A stretch of DNA of 64,000 bases from Albugo candida (GCA_040437565.1 JBDOQK010000061.1:62001-126000), one strand, 5' to 3'; shown: positions 32,745 through 45,511, counted from the first letter of the stretch. Numbers and translations: made by a program. The notes: a model not told the origin generated them from the sequence alone.

Positions 32745-35366
32745 CTAGGAGAAGAAACGTAGTTCGGAAACGATATCTTGGGCTATGACTTGGTCTAAAT
32801 GTCTGCTGGCTTCACACAAGAAAGGATGAACGAGCGCTTGATGCGGTTTGGCGCGTTTTTCTGGATCCTTTTCCATCATCCATTCTATCTACAGCAATGT
32901 CAGATGCAACACGCGATACTCGCTAGCATGGAAACCGTACCAAATTCTTTGCATCCTTCGACACATTGACCCATTCAGGCTCATCGAAATCATATCGCAC
33001 GGATTTATTGGCAAGAATGAGCTCTTCATCAGTGACTCCGAAAAACGGCTCATAGCCACAAAGCATCGTATACATGACGACACCAGCGGAAAACATATCA
33101 ACGTGACAAGAGTATGGATCGCCTTTACCAGCCATAAGAATTTCTGGGGCCACAAAGCCAGGTGTGCCGCATCTACCCACACACTCGTGTCAGAATTAGA
33201 GCAGTAGTACCAAGATACAGCGTCAACAACCTCCCTGTCAATTTTCCATCACATTTGATCATAGCTGCCATTCCAAAGTCTGCCAGTTTAAGGATTGGAA
33301 GGCTGGAAAACACGCTGTCAGAATCGAATGATTTTACATGACACGACTTACACTTGGCCATCACGTGTTCTGCAATGATCAAATGCCAAATTGGACAGCT
33401 TGATATCTCGATGAGCGACCTTATTCTGCCGACAAAATTCTATTCCTTTGACCAAGCTTGCCATCAGATAGGAAGCTCGTCCCTCATCAATCGTCGTATT
33501 AGCAACAATCTCGTCATGCAGATCACCTCCAGACATCAACTCGAGCTCCAATATCAGTTCATTTCTAGTTTCAAATAAGGATTGCAATCGAATCACTGGA
33601 GAGAATTTGGCATCGGCTCGGGCTGTCAACACTGTCTGCGTCAAGATTTCTCGTGCCATTGTATCGGGTCGCTCGACATTGGCCAAGACAAGCTCCCAGA
33701 ATCTGATTTTATCGATGATTTTCAACGCACATTCTTGACCAATTGGCTCAGTATCCGTATCTACTTTTCTTCGAGATTTGCATACGGTTGAAAAACGACC
33801 TCGACCAAGCTCTTCCGTATGACCAAAGTCGTCCTGAGACGTATCTGTTTGAAAAAGATCGACGGCAGTCAAATGACACGCTTTATCGAGTGCGACTTTC
33901 CAGTTTTCTGCTTCAATTTCGTCGAGAAATTCAATGTATGCTTTTGCTTCAACAGCCGACTGAGAAGATGAAAACTGGAAGAATACAATTTCCACCAAGC
34001 GTGTGTCCATGTCACTCACTTGGACACTCGCCTCACACAAATTCGCAAACGCAATCGGTCGACTTGTTGGATTATCGTCTAAATATTCCCAAAGGATATT
34101 TCTCTGCAGATAAATGCATCGATTCTGCCACTCACATCCTTGGAGTTGTGTCATTCGGACAACAGTTTGCACGACGGATTCCCTCGAATGCAAGCTCATA
34201 TACACATCCTGAGGAAGATTCTGAGCCAAAGATGGGAGAAGCCAATGCTGCGGCATCCAATCTCGATCGCTACTCATACCCTGCAAGATGGGAATCAAGA
34301 CGCAGTTATTTCTTCCATCACTCAATCCAACCAACTTTTCCGCAATTGGCTCCAATGTCATTTGGATCCCGCGATTATGATTCCCTTTTTTGCTGGAAAC
34401 GGGTTTTGTTCGATTCGAGCTGTCGAAATGACCGGCTCCATGAACACTCATTTCGTCGCCCAGGAAAGCATGCGTGCTGTTTGAGCAACCTTCGTTATGG
34501 ATTGTCGTAAAGTATTTACGCAGAGATGTCTCAATGGTTTTTCCAACTGCGTTTGGGTCACTGGTCGATCGGTATGTTCCATCCAACTCGGAGGTTTCTT
34601 CAAGTTGCGCACAATCAATGAGATTGTGATCATCACTCCCACAATTGGCACAACACAAAGACTTGAGTCGTCCACTTTTTGGCAATTGGCTCAGCTCCTT
34701 ATTACCTCCACATGCTTCCCTCGACGTCTGTGCGTGCGTGCCAATGGATCGATCTGTGATATCGTTTACACTTATGTCTCCTTGGAAGGCGCTTGTTTGC
34801 ATGAGTTGTTGAAGAAATGAGCCCATTCGAAGCTCCCAATTGACTCTCTTTACACAGTTTGAGGCTCTATCGACACATCCATTTGGTTGGAGTGAGTGTA
34901 TCTCCTCGCGTGGTGGGTCTAAGGCTTCTCTCAATGGCTCATATCGCATTCCATTGATTTTAATGGCAGTGTGTGTCGCGAGAAATCCTTTTTTATGAAC
35001 GATTTTGAAGCAATGCGCGCAGTAAACGTCGTGACAGCAACCGCTACAGCTGAGAATCGCATCTGCGGATTCACAATATACGCAGATTTTTGCCTCTTTC
35101 TGATTATTCCATTTTTCGTGTGTGTACATTCCGTCGAAATAATTTGTATCGACTGCAAATCGGCAAATTTGTCGCTGCAAAGTGTCTGAATTCAATTTTA
35201 ATTGCGCATCGATTCGCTTTTGGATCGATCCGATGCGCCACGTCGCATTTTCCAGACGCTCTGCTTCGTACAGAAATCGACGCATTGTGAGGAGACATTG
35301 CCAACATTTTCGCACTTGAGAGAAATGCGACGTATTCCCATTGCAATTTTGATTCATAAACAGCAT
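32745..35366 (-). CDS. Protein kinase (CAMK-like) with B-box, zinc knuckle and PH-like region
   Basis: The frame has no ATG before 35366, so that ATG is the best start unless there is an upstream exon. The order of domains is as follows. A B-box-type zinc finger (CVYCESADAILSCSGC, then CAHCFKIVHKKG, then HTAIKI) lies about 70-120 residues in. A CCHC zinc knuckle (CANCGSDDHNLIDC) follows in the middle. Next is a PH-like stretch ending DEIEAENWKVALDKAC. Last is a Ser/Thr kinase domain with GRGRFSTVC, ALKIID (ATP-binding Lys), HRDIKLSNLAF (HRD), LADFGMA (DFG) and CGTPGFVAPEI (APE), and a final lobe IEWMMEKDPEKRAKPHQAL. All catalytic residues are present. The kinase half is split by several short introns. 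The stop is TAG at 32745-32747. It is divergent from the DCAF4-like gene across 215 bases. Substrates are unknown. The domain combination is of the mixed kind found among oomycete kinases. Confidence 0.8.
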
Positions 35367-35581
35367 TAATTTAGAGAAATTGACTTGTTTATTGTATACC
35401 GTCTCGATCAAAAGCTCTTTTTTGCTCCAGTGTTAAGGTAGAAATAATACGCAACTAAGTAAGTAAACATCGATATTAGTAATTTGTTTGCATTCTTCTT
35501 CTCCAAAACGATTGGAATAAGACCAACGGTGCGAACAAATGCTGTCTCTATCCGGTGTAACGCTCACATAATACGACAGCA
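35367..35581. promoter_or_regulatory. Short divergent promoter region
   Basis: 215 bases separate the start codons of the kinase (minus) and the DCAF4-like gene (plus). Both promoters must lie here or overlap the first exons. No specific core element can be named with confidence. Confidence 0.5.
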
Positions 35582-37358
35582 ATGCGTCGCGAAAAGCATA
35601 AATTGACTAATAAACAGACACATACGCAGCTAAAAGGATTCGTTTTTGATCCTGAGACAAAAAAATATTATAAAGTTCCTAAAACGCATGAGTCAATTGC
35701 TTGTTTTCGACCAAAAAACAGTGTGCCCATTACATCGCCTGAGCGGCTTTCGCGTCCAAAGAATATATTTGTGGCGTATTTACGACAGCGTGAAATCGAT
35801 GCGGCTATTACTTGTCATTACACAACAAAAACAAGCGTATCATTGCGTTCTTTATCGTTGCTTCCGAGAAGGGATTCAAATAACTCGAAATCCTTACGAG
35901 TGAACCCAAGCATTACCGCCGCTGCTCCTCATCCATTCGATTCCATGATCGTCGTCGCAGGTGAGAGAATCGCAGTTTGGAATGTATGAGATAAATGACT
36001 CGATTACCATCAGATCATTATCCCAGGCTTAATTTTCTCGAATGGAATAAGACAATGGCTCAGAAGAGAAGGTCTATCGATCTACCTGGCACAGGATTGG
36101 TACCCGAATGATAATTTTGACGGGAAGCATACGAATTTACACAATTTAGGTCACTAGTTTGGCCTGGCAAAAAGATACGAGTCCTATGCAGCCGATGCTG
36201 TTGTGTGCTTCTTTAGAGTCTCCTTCAGTGTGTCATGCGGAGGATGTGATGACACAATTCAGAACCGAGAAAAGTGTGCATTTATATCGACAGGAATTGA
36301 ACTCTAATGACGAAGAATACGCTCAGCAAGTACCATACAAAAGTGGCTAAAGGGTAGCTGGTGTACTCAATAAAGCTTGCGTAGAAATCGTGGTTGTTTG
36401 TGGATCCATGGAGTGTTTTATGGTAATCAATTCGCAGGCTGTGGTATTATTCTCATTCCTCTTTCAGGAATCCATGCAATTCCGCACAATTCGTTGTGGG
36501 ATGCAGCAGGTTGGGCTGATTATATACTTTTACAACGCAGACTGATCTTTTTCCTGAACAAGTAAATCGAGAAATGCTGCATTAGTCGATGTGGAAAGTG
36601 AGAAATGGCTTACAGCGCCGAATGGACGTAACCAAAGTGACGTATTTGCTCAAGCGATTTCTCCTTCAAACGTGAGCAACTTTATGATTTATTCAAGCTA
36701 CTCAGCTCTTCAAATAGGACAAAATCATTGTCAACGGCACAAGGAATGGATTACTTTGGATATGGTTGTTTGTCTTGTTTCGAGCACAATTCCCCGCTTA
36801 TGTGACTTATTTTAGGGATGTGAGAGCTTCAAAGAGATCAATGGAAGAGCCGATAGTGCACGCAAAAGGACGCCAAAATAGAAGAGGAGGCACTTCGACT
36901 GTCAAACACATTGTACTCTGTCGAAATATGATACATCTCATTCGACAACACTCCAACGGCGAGCTTTCGATTTTTGACTTGAGAACACATCGGAAATTGA
37001 CTCAGTTGACAAAGCCATCCAAACACGCAATGCCGATGATACGATTTGATATCGTACGTGAAAACAGTCGCATTTGAGATATTTAGTCGAATTTGTAGGA
37101 TTCGACAGAATCGCTGATCGCTTGTGTTGATCCATTGGGAATGAATGTCGTAAAGTTCTACGAGCTGAACTCCGGAAAGCTGTTTAGCACTCTAAAAGCC
37201 TCAAACGCCCATGAGAGCGCAGTTGAACAAGTGCATTTACGGAACGATTCAGAAATTTGGACAGTGAGTAAGGACAATGTCTCATTGCATCCTCTGTTTT
37301 GATGTAATTACAGACATTGAGCCCTTTGTATTTTGACTTGACATTATATTTGATGTAA
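35582..37358 (+). CDS. DCAF4: DCAF4-like WD40 protein (putative CUL4 substrate receptor)
   Basis: The ATG at 35582 begins a basic N-terminus and the DCAF4 hallmark LKGFVFDPETKKYYKVPKTH at residues about 18-37. Several exons follow, with weak WD40-type strands: APHPFDSMIVVAGERIAVWN, then NMIHLIRQHSNGELSIFDLR, then DPLGMNVVKFYELNSGK, then VHLRNDSEIWT. The last exon after a 47-base intron ends at TAA 37356-37358. DCAF4 proteins bind DDB1 and bring substrates to CUL4 ubiquitin ligases. A CUL4 gene lies 2.5 kb away. The exon set in the middle (36000-36800) is only roughly known, and parts look diverged, so a partly decayed gene cannot be excluded. Confidence 0.6.
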
Positions 37359-38198
37359 AACGCTTCGAGTAATAGCCTGTGAAATAAGTGTACAATGATT
37401 GCGCTGCATATGAACTGAATACTTAACACCCACAGAAGTACCTATGGGATGACATCCAACACATTATGCGACTTTTCAAAGGGGTGCTGAACAAAGACTT
37501 TCATCTTCCATTCGTATCATTTCGAATTTATTGTGATTATGTGCGTGATTTCATGCCGGGCGAAAATATCCGAGCAGACGGTCAATGAGAATTCAAAGCT
37601 GGAAGACGCGATTTTAGTTACAGAGACATTCTCTCAACAAATAGGTCGTGGCCGCCAGCAAAGATGCTTGGTATATAAATACTTTACAATAACGAAATTA
37701 TCACAGCGCGCGCAATCTTCTCGTGTCTGTAGGATGCTAGCTGAATGCCTGGTACGCATCGTTGTATTCGATATAAGTCAGCTATTTCAAAGACATTTCA
37801 CAATCTTGACAACTGATATAGTAATTGGTGCACTTAGCACTTGCCACCAGATAAGAGCTTGCACTTTCAACAACAGTTTATAGAATGAGATTCAACTTGA
37901 CAGCTTCAGTATTAACAATAGAGCTCAAATCGCAAATTTAATCGAGCAGGTTCTAGCCGAATGTCCACAATATCGAATTGAGGAAGTGTAATCATTATAT
38001 GAGGGTTTAAAAACCTGAATCGGTCGTCATCATAGATTTTCTATTGCTCGGTAAAACAGAGACCAAGTAAGAAACATGGGCAAACAATCATAAAGGGCAG
38101 GTGAGTAAAGGCTACTTATTATGTGCGAACATAATCTTACGTCCCCTTAAGTTCGACAAGACATTCGATCTTGAAAAGACACGGACATAATAAAATCG
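37359..38198. other. Intergenic, no recognised gene
   Basis: Short plus-strand frames (for example 37533-37883) match nothing familiar and carry no domain motif. The stretch may include decayed coding sequence. Confidence 0.45.
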
Positions 38199-39692
38199 AT
38201 GAAAATGCAGTCAACTGCGGACACATTTGCAGCGGATACGAGTGAGTGGGTGTTCGATTTTGTAATCAACTTATTCCATTCGCCCGAATGGGAAGTACCC
38301 TTAATGTGTTTTATCGACGAAAATTGCGCGGTATTTGATACCTCGGAAGAAAACAAATTAGTCTACACGGAGCTTTTCCAGCAATATCGAGAGATTCGTA
38401 AGACAAGAAAGTCCATATTAATATCTCTTACTGAGTTTCACGTTTAGTGGAAAATATTTTATGTACCAGTTTGGCTGAAATTGGAATATCAGTATCGGAT
38501 TTCGCTGATGTCTGCGAACGGTGTTCGAGGCGCAATGAATTGAGTCATGCCGTCGTGAATCAGATTTTATCGATGGATGATTTTCTAATTTTCAAGAAAC
38601 TCATGGTCAAGCGGAATCTGGAGCTAGAGCTAGAAGCTATCCAGGCATTCCGAGAAGATCAAATTGGAGAAGAGGAGATGGAGGAACTTGTAACACAATT
38701 GATGGAATTGAGCATTTTATATAAAGAGGAAGAAGTCGAGCAAGCTGATCTTGACGCTGCAATCGCCATCTCAACCGCCTTACATAAAGAGCATGTTCGC
38801 CTTATCAATATATACGACAAAAGCGCAGAAGATGCTTCATTGGACGAGAGAAATGCACAAAGAAACTCACTTGAGCGTCTGGAAGACGAAAAGCATAACG
38901 CCATCTCAACCGCCTTACACAAAGAGCATGTTCGCCTTATCAATATATACGACAAAAGCGCAGNNNNNNNNNNNNNNNNNNNNNNNNNNNNNNNNNNNNN
39001 NNNNNNNNNNNNNNNNNNNNNNNNNNNNNNNNNNNNNNNNNNNNNNNNNNNNNNNNNNNNNNNCAGAAAAACAAGCAAGTTTTACAAGAAACAGCAATCA
39101 CTTACAAAGAATTACATAAAAAGGCAAGGGCGCGCTGCTTGCAACGAAATATAATCATTCTGCATTGTTTTCTTTAGGCTGAGATATCAGAAGATGATAT
39201 TAAACGCCGTGAGGCGTACCTTGGTAAACAACGCGACCAAATTGTGGAGAAGAAGCGGAAACAGCGTGAGAAATCACTGAATGAATATCAGCAGCAACAT
39301 AAAAGCACTCTGAATGAAATGGTTCGTAAGCCCTTCGATGGTTGCATCCAATGGTCTTTGACGCGACATAACAGCCTGTAGAGATTGCCGACAACATAAA
39401 GGCTTCAGCGAAAGAGCCTGCTGACCCAAAATCTGCTCAGAATGAGGAGAAACGGAGTGCCTTGCGGGTGGCGTTGGCTCGTCGTATGAAACAAGATCTT
39501 TTGGAATCGGCTGGTCAAGATAGTTGCTCTATGCAAGTGTATCAGGTCAGACATTCTCCTGTCGAAGTTGCTTTTTGACACAAGTTTCTGGAACAGCTGA
39601 GTGAATTGGATGAGAAAATGGATCGCGTCGAAAAGCTTCGAAGCAAAGCCCAGGAAAAAGAAAAACACGTTCGTGCAGGATTGAAAAAGTAA
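38199..39692 (+). CDS. CFAP36: Cilia- and flagella-associated protein 36 (CFAP36)
   Basis: A BART-domain protein of cilia and flagella that binds ARL3-type GTPases; its presence fits an organism with flagellate zoospores. The ATG at 38199 gives MKMQSTADTF. The BART domain runs EWVFDFVINLFHSPEWEVPL, then FIDENCAVFDTSEENKL, YTELFQQYREI. A 47-base intron ends TTTAG, followed by VENILCTSLAEIGIS and DFLIFKKLMVKRNLELELEA. The C-terminal half is coiled coil (DDIKRREAYLGKQRDQIVEKK and KRSALRVALARRMKQDLLES). The stop is TAA at 39690-39692. About 45 residues starting ISTALHKEHVRLINIYDKSA are repeated in tandem (38765 and 38900 onward), and a gap at 38964-39063 interrupts the repeat. Confidence 0.88.
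38765..38963 (+). repeat. In-frame tandem repeat within CFAP36, about 135-base unit
   Basis: The sequence at 38765 recurs at 38900 with one visible base difference (ACATAAAG against ACACAAAG), so it is a true repeat rather than a contig overlap. The second copy runs into a gap, where more units may have been collapsed. Confidence 0.75.
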
Positions 39693-39900
39693 TGACGTTA
39701 ATCTTTGTTGGCTTTGTACATTCACATTTGGCACGACACAGAGATCTGCTTTTTCATCAGGCAGTCTTTGCGGTCGTGATGAGAGTCGAGTCGGGTCGAG
39801 CTGGCTGATACATTCACAGCCGAATCCAATTTTTGCGTTCTTGAGATTTAATCATCGACTTGAGCCGTAACACCACAGTGGACGGAAAAAAAGATGATGT

Positions 39901-42435
39901 CTATGCCAAATAGTTGTACATTTGTGCGTTTTCAGAATCTCTTTCCAAATATTCACGATCAATGAGACTCTCAATTCGGCGTTTGATATCGGCGGGTTTG
40001 GCTGGAAATTTGATTTGAGCAAATATTTCTGTCATCAATAACGCATGGGACAACTTTTTCCGTGATTTCATAATTCGTACAATTGCTGCATCGACTTGAT
40101 ACTGACGATCCCGAAACACCCTTTCGTGAGTTTTCTCATTCTCTTGTTTTGTTTCTTTCATTTGAATCGCATTGATTTTAATCCGAAACAATTGATTAGT
40201 GAATGAATCATTGAAATGGAAAACATCGTCCGTATGCACATCTTTCCCTTTGGGTTCTTTCAAAATGACTCGGACTTTACCACAAGCCAGAGATTGTAAT
40301 GTGCGCTGTAATTCACCATCTTCGATATTGGTCTGTTCTTTGATCTCACGAAATCCAAGAGTGCGATTCGAATTGAAACAAAGTAACACCGATGCTTGGA
40401 ATAATGAGACTGCCAATTCCTTACGTCCCTTTTTGAATTTGGCTTTCATCAAACAGTGTCCAAGTGAATGTTGCCATTGTAATTGTCTTCCTTGGTATTT
40501 CGATGCGTAAAATTTTTCAAAGATTTCTTTCAAAGGTACAAGTACACTTGGCAAGTTGATCTCTACGGGAGCGTAAGGCGGCCAGAATCCTGTTGTTAGA
40601 ACTTGCACGTGCACATCCACACGATCTTTCAGTTTATCGAGAGTATTTCTACGTCAAAGTGACAGAGTTGGCAAGGTTGACTTCCGATGATAATAGCAGT
40701 CCTACCGGCTTGCTGCGTGGTTTTGAAATTGCAACGCCACATTTTGAGATAAATCAATGTCTTTGAACATTCCTTCGAGCTAAATTCGCATGAGATTACA
40801 ATACTTCCAAAGGGCAAAAGGCAGGCAAATACCTTGTTCGTAAATGAGCTACCGCATTCGGTCCTTAACTTAGAAAGCATGAGTTTCTCGAGATCGAAAG
40901 AAGCACTTTTTCCTAATAGTAAACGTTTGGCCAAATCTTTTTTGTAAAAAGCTTCAAAAACATCTTTGCTCTGTGAATTGAGGCCTTAGTAGACAAATGA
41001 CCGGAAATGTATACTCACAAACCTGAATGTATCGAAACAGCACAATGACCTCATCCAACAGCGCTTCGATTTGTGTTTCGGACCCTCCCTTATTACCCGT
41101 CCGCAATTTCGCATCCACATATTTCGCAATAAGCTCCGCTGGACGACTCGATTGTATATTGATGGCACTTTCCATTGAATTCTTCAGCACAAATGTAAAC
41201 TCCTGCTGACCTGAGAACGCATTTTTCAAAACTGTATCGGCATCTTCTTTTGTCTGTAAAAGTTTCTCCACCAAGCACGCACTATCGATGGCTGTAACAA
41301 GACCCGCCACATGCTTTCGTATGCATTCTCCAAAAGCCACTTTCATGAGCTGAATAGCGTCAATTCGACTAAAGAGCATAAAAGCTCGCCTCAGATCCTC
41401 AACTCGCTTCTCTTTCACGAGATTTTCAAAGCCCTTTTCAAGCAGAGTTTCCACATGAGGTTTTAGCAATTTGACTTCGACAACATGTATCAATGATTTT
41501 CTAGTAGATGCCGCATCCAAGTACTGGATAACACGATCTTGTTCTTCCTCTAATCTCTTCTCCACATGAACGAGAAATTGCGATACACTCAATTGCTCAA
41601 TCAGCTGATTCCCTTCCGCGGTGTAATACTGCTCGGACGCTGTAATGAAAGGAATCTCGAATTTGGTATGATACAACTGTAATGACAATAGCATTTTGAT
41701 CAAAGTCCGGAGAAATTGATTATGATTCGACTCTCTGTTTCGCTCTCTCTCAATGAGAATCAGTAAACAAGCAATTAAATGCTGTTCGACTTGTGGACAC
41801 TTTTGAATCTCATTTCGTAGTAAGAAAAGTCCCATTTCCCAAATCGATAAAATATGAGGAGTTTGCATCACATACGTTCGATCCAAATAGAGAAATATCA
41901 TACGAATTGCCAGCATGTTGTTACAGTGATCTTCCCATAATACAGCGACATATTCCAAGAAAGAAGATGCATCTTGTAGTAAAGAAGAGTTATTGGCAAT
42001 GTATGCGGAGATAGAGCTTGTTGGAAGGGCACATTTGATATATCGACTGAGATTTCGCACAGATTCGGCGATAAAACATCCGCAGCAAGACTCAAGTTTT
42101 GTATACAAATTAGCAGCTAATTTCCAAGTACACACATCTTCCACGAGACGATAGAGCTCCTCACGACTGAAAGAGATTGGTTGCTTGTTCTGAACGGCAA
42201 CGATTGCAGCGTGTAATTTTTGCCAGCTTTCTTCTTCGAAATATTGTGGAATACTTGGAACTTTTTTCAAGGGACGAATAGTGAGTTTCTTTTTTGAATT
42301 TCCCATTGACTTCAAGTTGGACGTATACTTCACATTGGAGCGCTTTGTCAGTGTTCCACTGGGCATCGGAGGTGGCGGAATGGCTGCAGAGTTGGAAGAA
42401 GGAAACGACAAATTATCTTCTGGTCGCGTATTCAT
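39901..42435 (-). CDS. CUL4: Cullin-4 scaffold of CRL4 ubiquitin ligases
   Basis: Scaffold that bridges DDB1/DCAF receptors and the RBX1 RING protein. The ATG at 42435 gives [14 protein letters not shown]. The CUL4-type N-terminus follows ([20 protein letters not shown], then [20 protein letters not shown]). Exon 1 (42435-41023) holds the cullin repeats. After an intron, exon 2 opens with [20 protein letters not shown] and [20 protein letters not shown], the most conserved cullin segment. The cullin-homology and winged-helix parts follow: [16 protein letters not shown], then [32 protein letters not shown], and [16 protein letters not shown] with the Lys that is neddylated in cullins. The end is [14 protein letters not shown], typical of CUL4. 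The stop is TAG at 39901-39903. The length is near the family norm of 750-800 residues. Confidence 0.95.
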
Positions 42436-42793
42436 TCAGAATTGATGGACAAAGATCCTATAGTGGTGTACCATTTAGGTAGGTGTGCATCAGTGTAGGG
42501 CAGCTCGCGTATAGTGTGGCAGCATGGAGTGAAGAATAATATGGACTTATCAAGTAGGCAACTAACATCTTATTAGTTTTCAATTTGCATTTCATATGCT
42601 GCAAAAATGAGCAAGATATGGTAGACATACATCTCCAAAGCAAACTTGTCATTTTACGTGCTCAAAAAGCCAGCACAGTACACATACATATCGAAATGTT
42701 CTCGTACTTGACTGCGTTACACCCTTGGGTATTTATCAATTACATGACGAGATCACTTCTACAAGGTTATTAGATTGTATACGAACGGAAAGT

Positions 42794-44201
42794 ATGACGA
42801 GTTTACTCGAGGTATCGAATCCTGTCTTCATCACGCCAATTCTAGCTAACCGGACCTTATTCTATGCCAAGGCGCTTCAGTATTCCTGCAGCTTGGACCC
42901 AAATGCAAAACGAAGTCTCTTCTTACAAGAAAAAGTTCATTTACTGCGCCAAATGGACGATTTGCAACGGGACATTGATCACAAAATTCGGCAATACGCA
43001 TCCAATTTCAGTGACATATCGACCGAAAGCACCCAAGTACGCATGTTTCATCACATAGTCTCGTCTTTGTACTGAGCGAATTCCAAGGTATTAATCAGAC
43101 GCGTCATTCGTCTGCGAGTCTCGCATTTTTTTCCACACAACGACCAAATCGCCGAAGAAATCGACGCACAAAACGAGCAATGGCGTCTTGAGATCCAATT
43201 AGAGGACTCAAAGCATTTGGCCACTTACTTTCGGAAGATAATTGTAAAGTGTGATGCGTCAGACACAAACATTTTTGCTGTTGAGGTACGAGCCGCAGAA
43301 ATGAATGAGAACGGCTCATTAACGCATGTATGATTGCAAATAGTGGACCAATTATCAAAAGTCGAGTCAGGAGATGGAGAAGTTAGAAATCACGCGTTCG
43401 GGACTCATACCGAATGCAATAGTTATTCAACTCGTTCCGACACATATTTCGGAACGATATGCTCTATCGCGTGAACTGAAGGAAATTATTGGGGAGCACC
43501 TTCAAAGAAACTCAGAAAATGATACAAATGTCGATGCATTCACGAAAAAAGAGATCCTCGTCGCATTTTGGGAATATGTATTCCATCGAAATCTGATGAA
43601 AGAAGAGGATCCCTCTATTTTGGAATGTGATGAAAAGCTTAAAGTGATCTTCAATGCATGCAAAAGTGTTCCATATGCGTCGATCACAATCGCGTTGGAA
43701 CGGCATTTATTCCTACAGGAATCAATTGATATCGTTTATAAAGTCAAACACTCGTCGAGTCAAAGCTTTGAATTGAAAGTATTTGTTCCAAACGAAATCT
43801 GTAAAAGAAAAAGAGAAATCCGTTCAGAATGGGAACAATTACGTCAGAAGCAAGAAATTCGTCTCATGCAACTAGAAAAGCATCGCTTTAATACCGAGAA
43901 ACAACTTTTGGAGGTGCTTCAGAGACAGCAGTGGATGCGTCATTTTGCATTGAATCCGGTCGAATTCATGCGGAAAGTGGAGCATTCTCAAAAAGCTGAC
44001 AAAGAGGTAATTCGTCGTATCAGTTCAACTGTGTATCAGCTTGATTCATATTGGCAATAGGTTTTGATCAATGGAAGACAATCGTCCAACACCGCATCTC
44101 AGGACGCACAATTTCATCAGCCCTGGGTCGCCGATATAATCTCCGATATTCAAGCTATTCCAGAGGCTTCCTTGCTTAATGGATCGAAAGGATCAATCTA
44201 A
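42794..44201 (+). CDS. SMARCD: SWI/SNF subunit BAF60/SMARCD-like, SWIB domain
   Basis: Accessory subunit of SWI/SNF-type chromatin remodelling complexes in the nucleus. The ATG at 42794 gives MTSLLEVSNPVF. Exon 1 is helical, including FLQEKVHLLRQMDDLQRDID. A middle exon encodes LRVSHFFPHNDQ and WRLEIQLED. The SWIB domain spans about 43430-43720: ISERYALSRELKEIIGEHLQ, then TKKEILVAFWEYVFHRNLM, CDEKLKVIFN and ASITIALERHLF. The C-terminal BAF60 region has FALNPVEFMRKVEHSQKADK. After a 42-base intron it ends with FHQPWVADII and stops at TAA 44199-44201. The order and spacing match animal SMARCD and yeast Snf12. The N-terminal exon is shorter than in animals. Confidence 0.82.
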
Positions 44202-44414
44202 AAATTCGCGTTAATCCCTCTTGAACACTCGATAATGAGTACGGCAGAATACAACAAATTGATGGAATAAGTTTGTATTCACGTCCTTTTGATTCTGGTA
44301 AGCTCACTTCAGATCAATTCGCTATTTAGACACCGCGACGTATTTCGTATTCTGATAAAAAATGCATGTGACTCGACGAATCACATAATCGAATTCAAAC
44401 GAATGGATGCGCGG

Positions 44415-45511
44415 TCATTGATAATCGAGATTTATTTGTGCTTTTCCCCTTCCGGAATCCATGAATGCTTCCCGTTTCCGCAGCGTTTCCTGATAAATTC
44501 TATCCAAATCATCAACACTCAACTCTGACCTCGATACTGTGAGCTTTTTAACAGATCGCCATCGATAGAATTTGTACACAAGCGCAAGTATCGTGATTCC
44601 GATCACAGTTCGTACAGTCTTCACACGACGAAGACGTTTCCCTTCTTCTTCCGCTGAGGCAAAAATGAATCAGTTTGCGAGCCTCACTCTTGTTTCCGAA
44701 TTCTCGTACCGTATTGAGGATGATCGAGCGGTAAATCGGTCCTCGGAGCCAGCAACTTGAGCATTCCAGAAGACATAAATCCGATACGCTCGATAAAATG
44801 CACAAAGCTCCCTACGAGACACACGTCAGCAGTTGATGTGTATACAAATACTGAGTTTCCAGAGACCGATGCAAAATTGTAAGGCCTCCGCATTCATTCC
44901 GAGCAGCTACATAGTCGTTAGTATCGTTCCAGCGATATATCGCGATAAAAACTCACCTCAGTGACCTGCCCGATGGCCGACACCGTATGATTGAACGTGG
45001 TGAGCCATTTAAACGGAAAGCCGGGCTCTGGTCCTGATCTTCCAAAACCTGCACCATAGCCACCATTTCCGCTAAACATGGAGCCGTAACGGGGGTACAT
45101 GCTGTGAAACCCCGGATTACCGGCTCCATATGTCGAGTAACCACTTCCGTATCCGCCGTACGTCGGATTGTAGGATCCCATACCGCTGTACCCATAAGGA
45201 CCAACATTCGCATTGCAAGTGCTACTTTCGTATATATTGGGTTGAGTGATTGTGGAGGGGAAAGTTGCACCGTATTGGCTGAATATCGGTGGGGGAGGAT
45301 TTGTAGTGTTTAGTCGTTCGGAAGCGTTTGTGGATGAATTGAGGTACGATAATGATGTGGTGGGTACATTGCGCGCTATTTTGGGAACGTGATGAGGTAC
45401 GGATATGAAGAGTGGTGATTGTTAGGGTATTTTACCATTGTTTTCATGATCATTTTGTGCTCGTTCCCAAGGTTTGCGTGGAATTCTGCTTTGAGGAGAT
45501 GACGATTGCAT
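44415..45511 (-). CDS. PEX13: Peroxin-13, peroxisomal import docking protein
   Basis: Integral peroxisomal membrane protein that docks the PEX5 receptor. The best start is the ATG at 45511 (MQSSSPQSRIPRKPWERAQN), because the PRKPWE motif is the PEX13 N-terminal signature. A first intron containing the branch motif CTAAC ends AAAATAG. Exon 2 encodes a Pro-rich stretch (NTTNPPPPIFSQYG) and a Gly/Tyr-rich repeat region (YNPTYGGYGSGYSTYG and more). The membrane region follows: LLGMNAEALQFCIG spliced to SFVHFIERIGFMSSGMLKLL through a 50-base intron with a CTGAC branch site. The last exon has VRTVIGITILALVYKFYRW and ends at TGA 44415-44417. There is no SH3 domain at the C-terminus, unlike yeast and animal PEX13 but as in plants. 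Confidence 0.85.
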
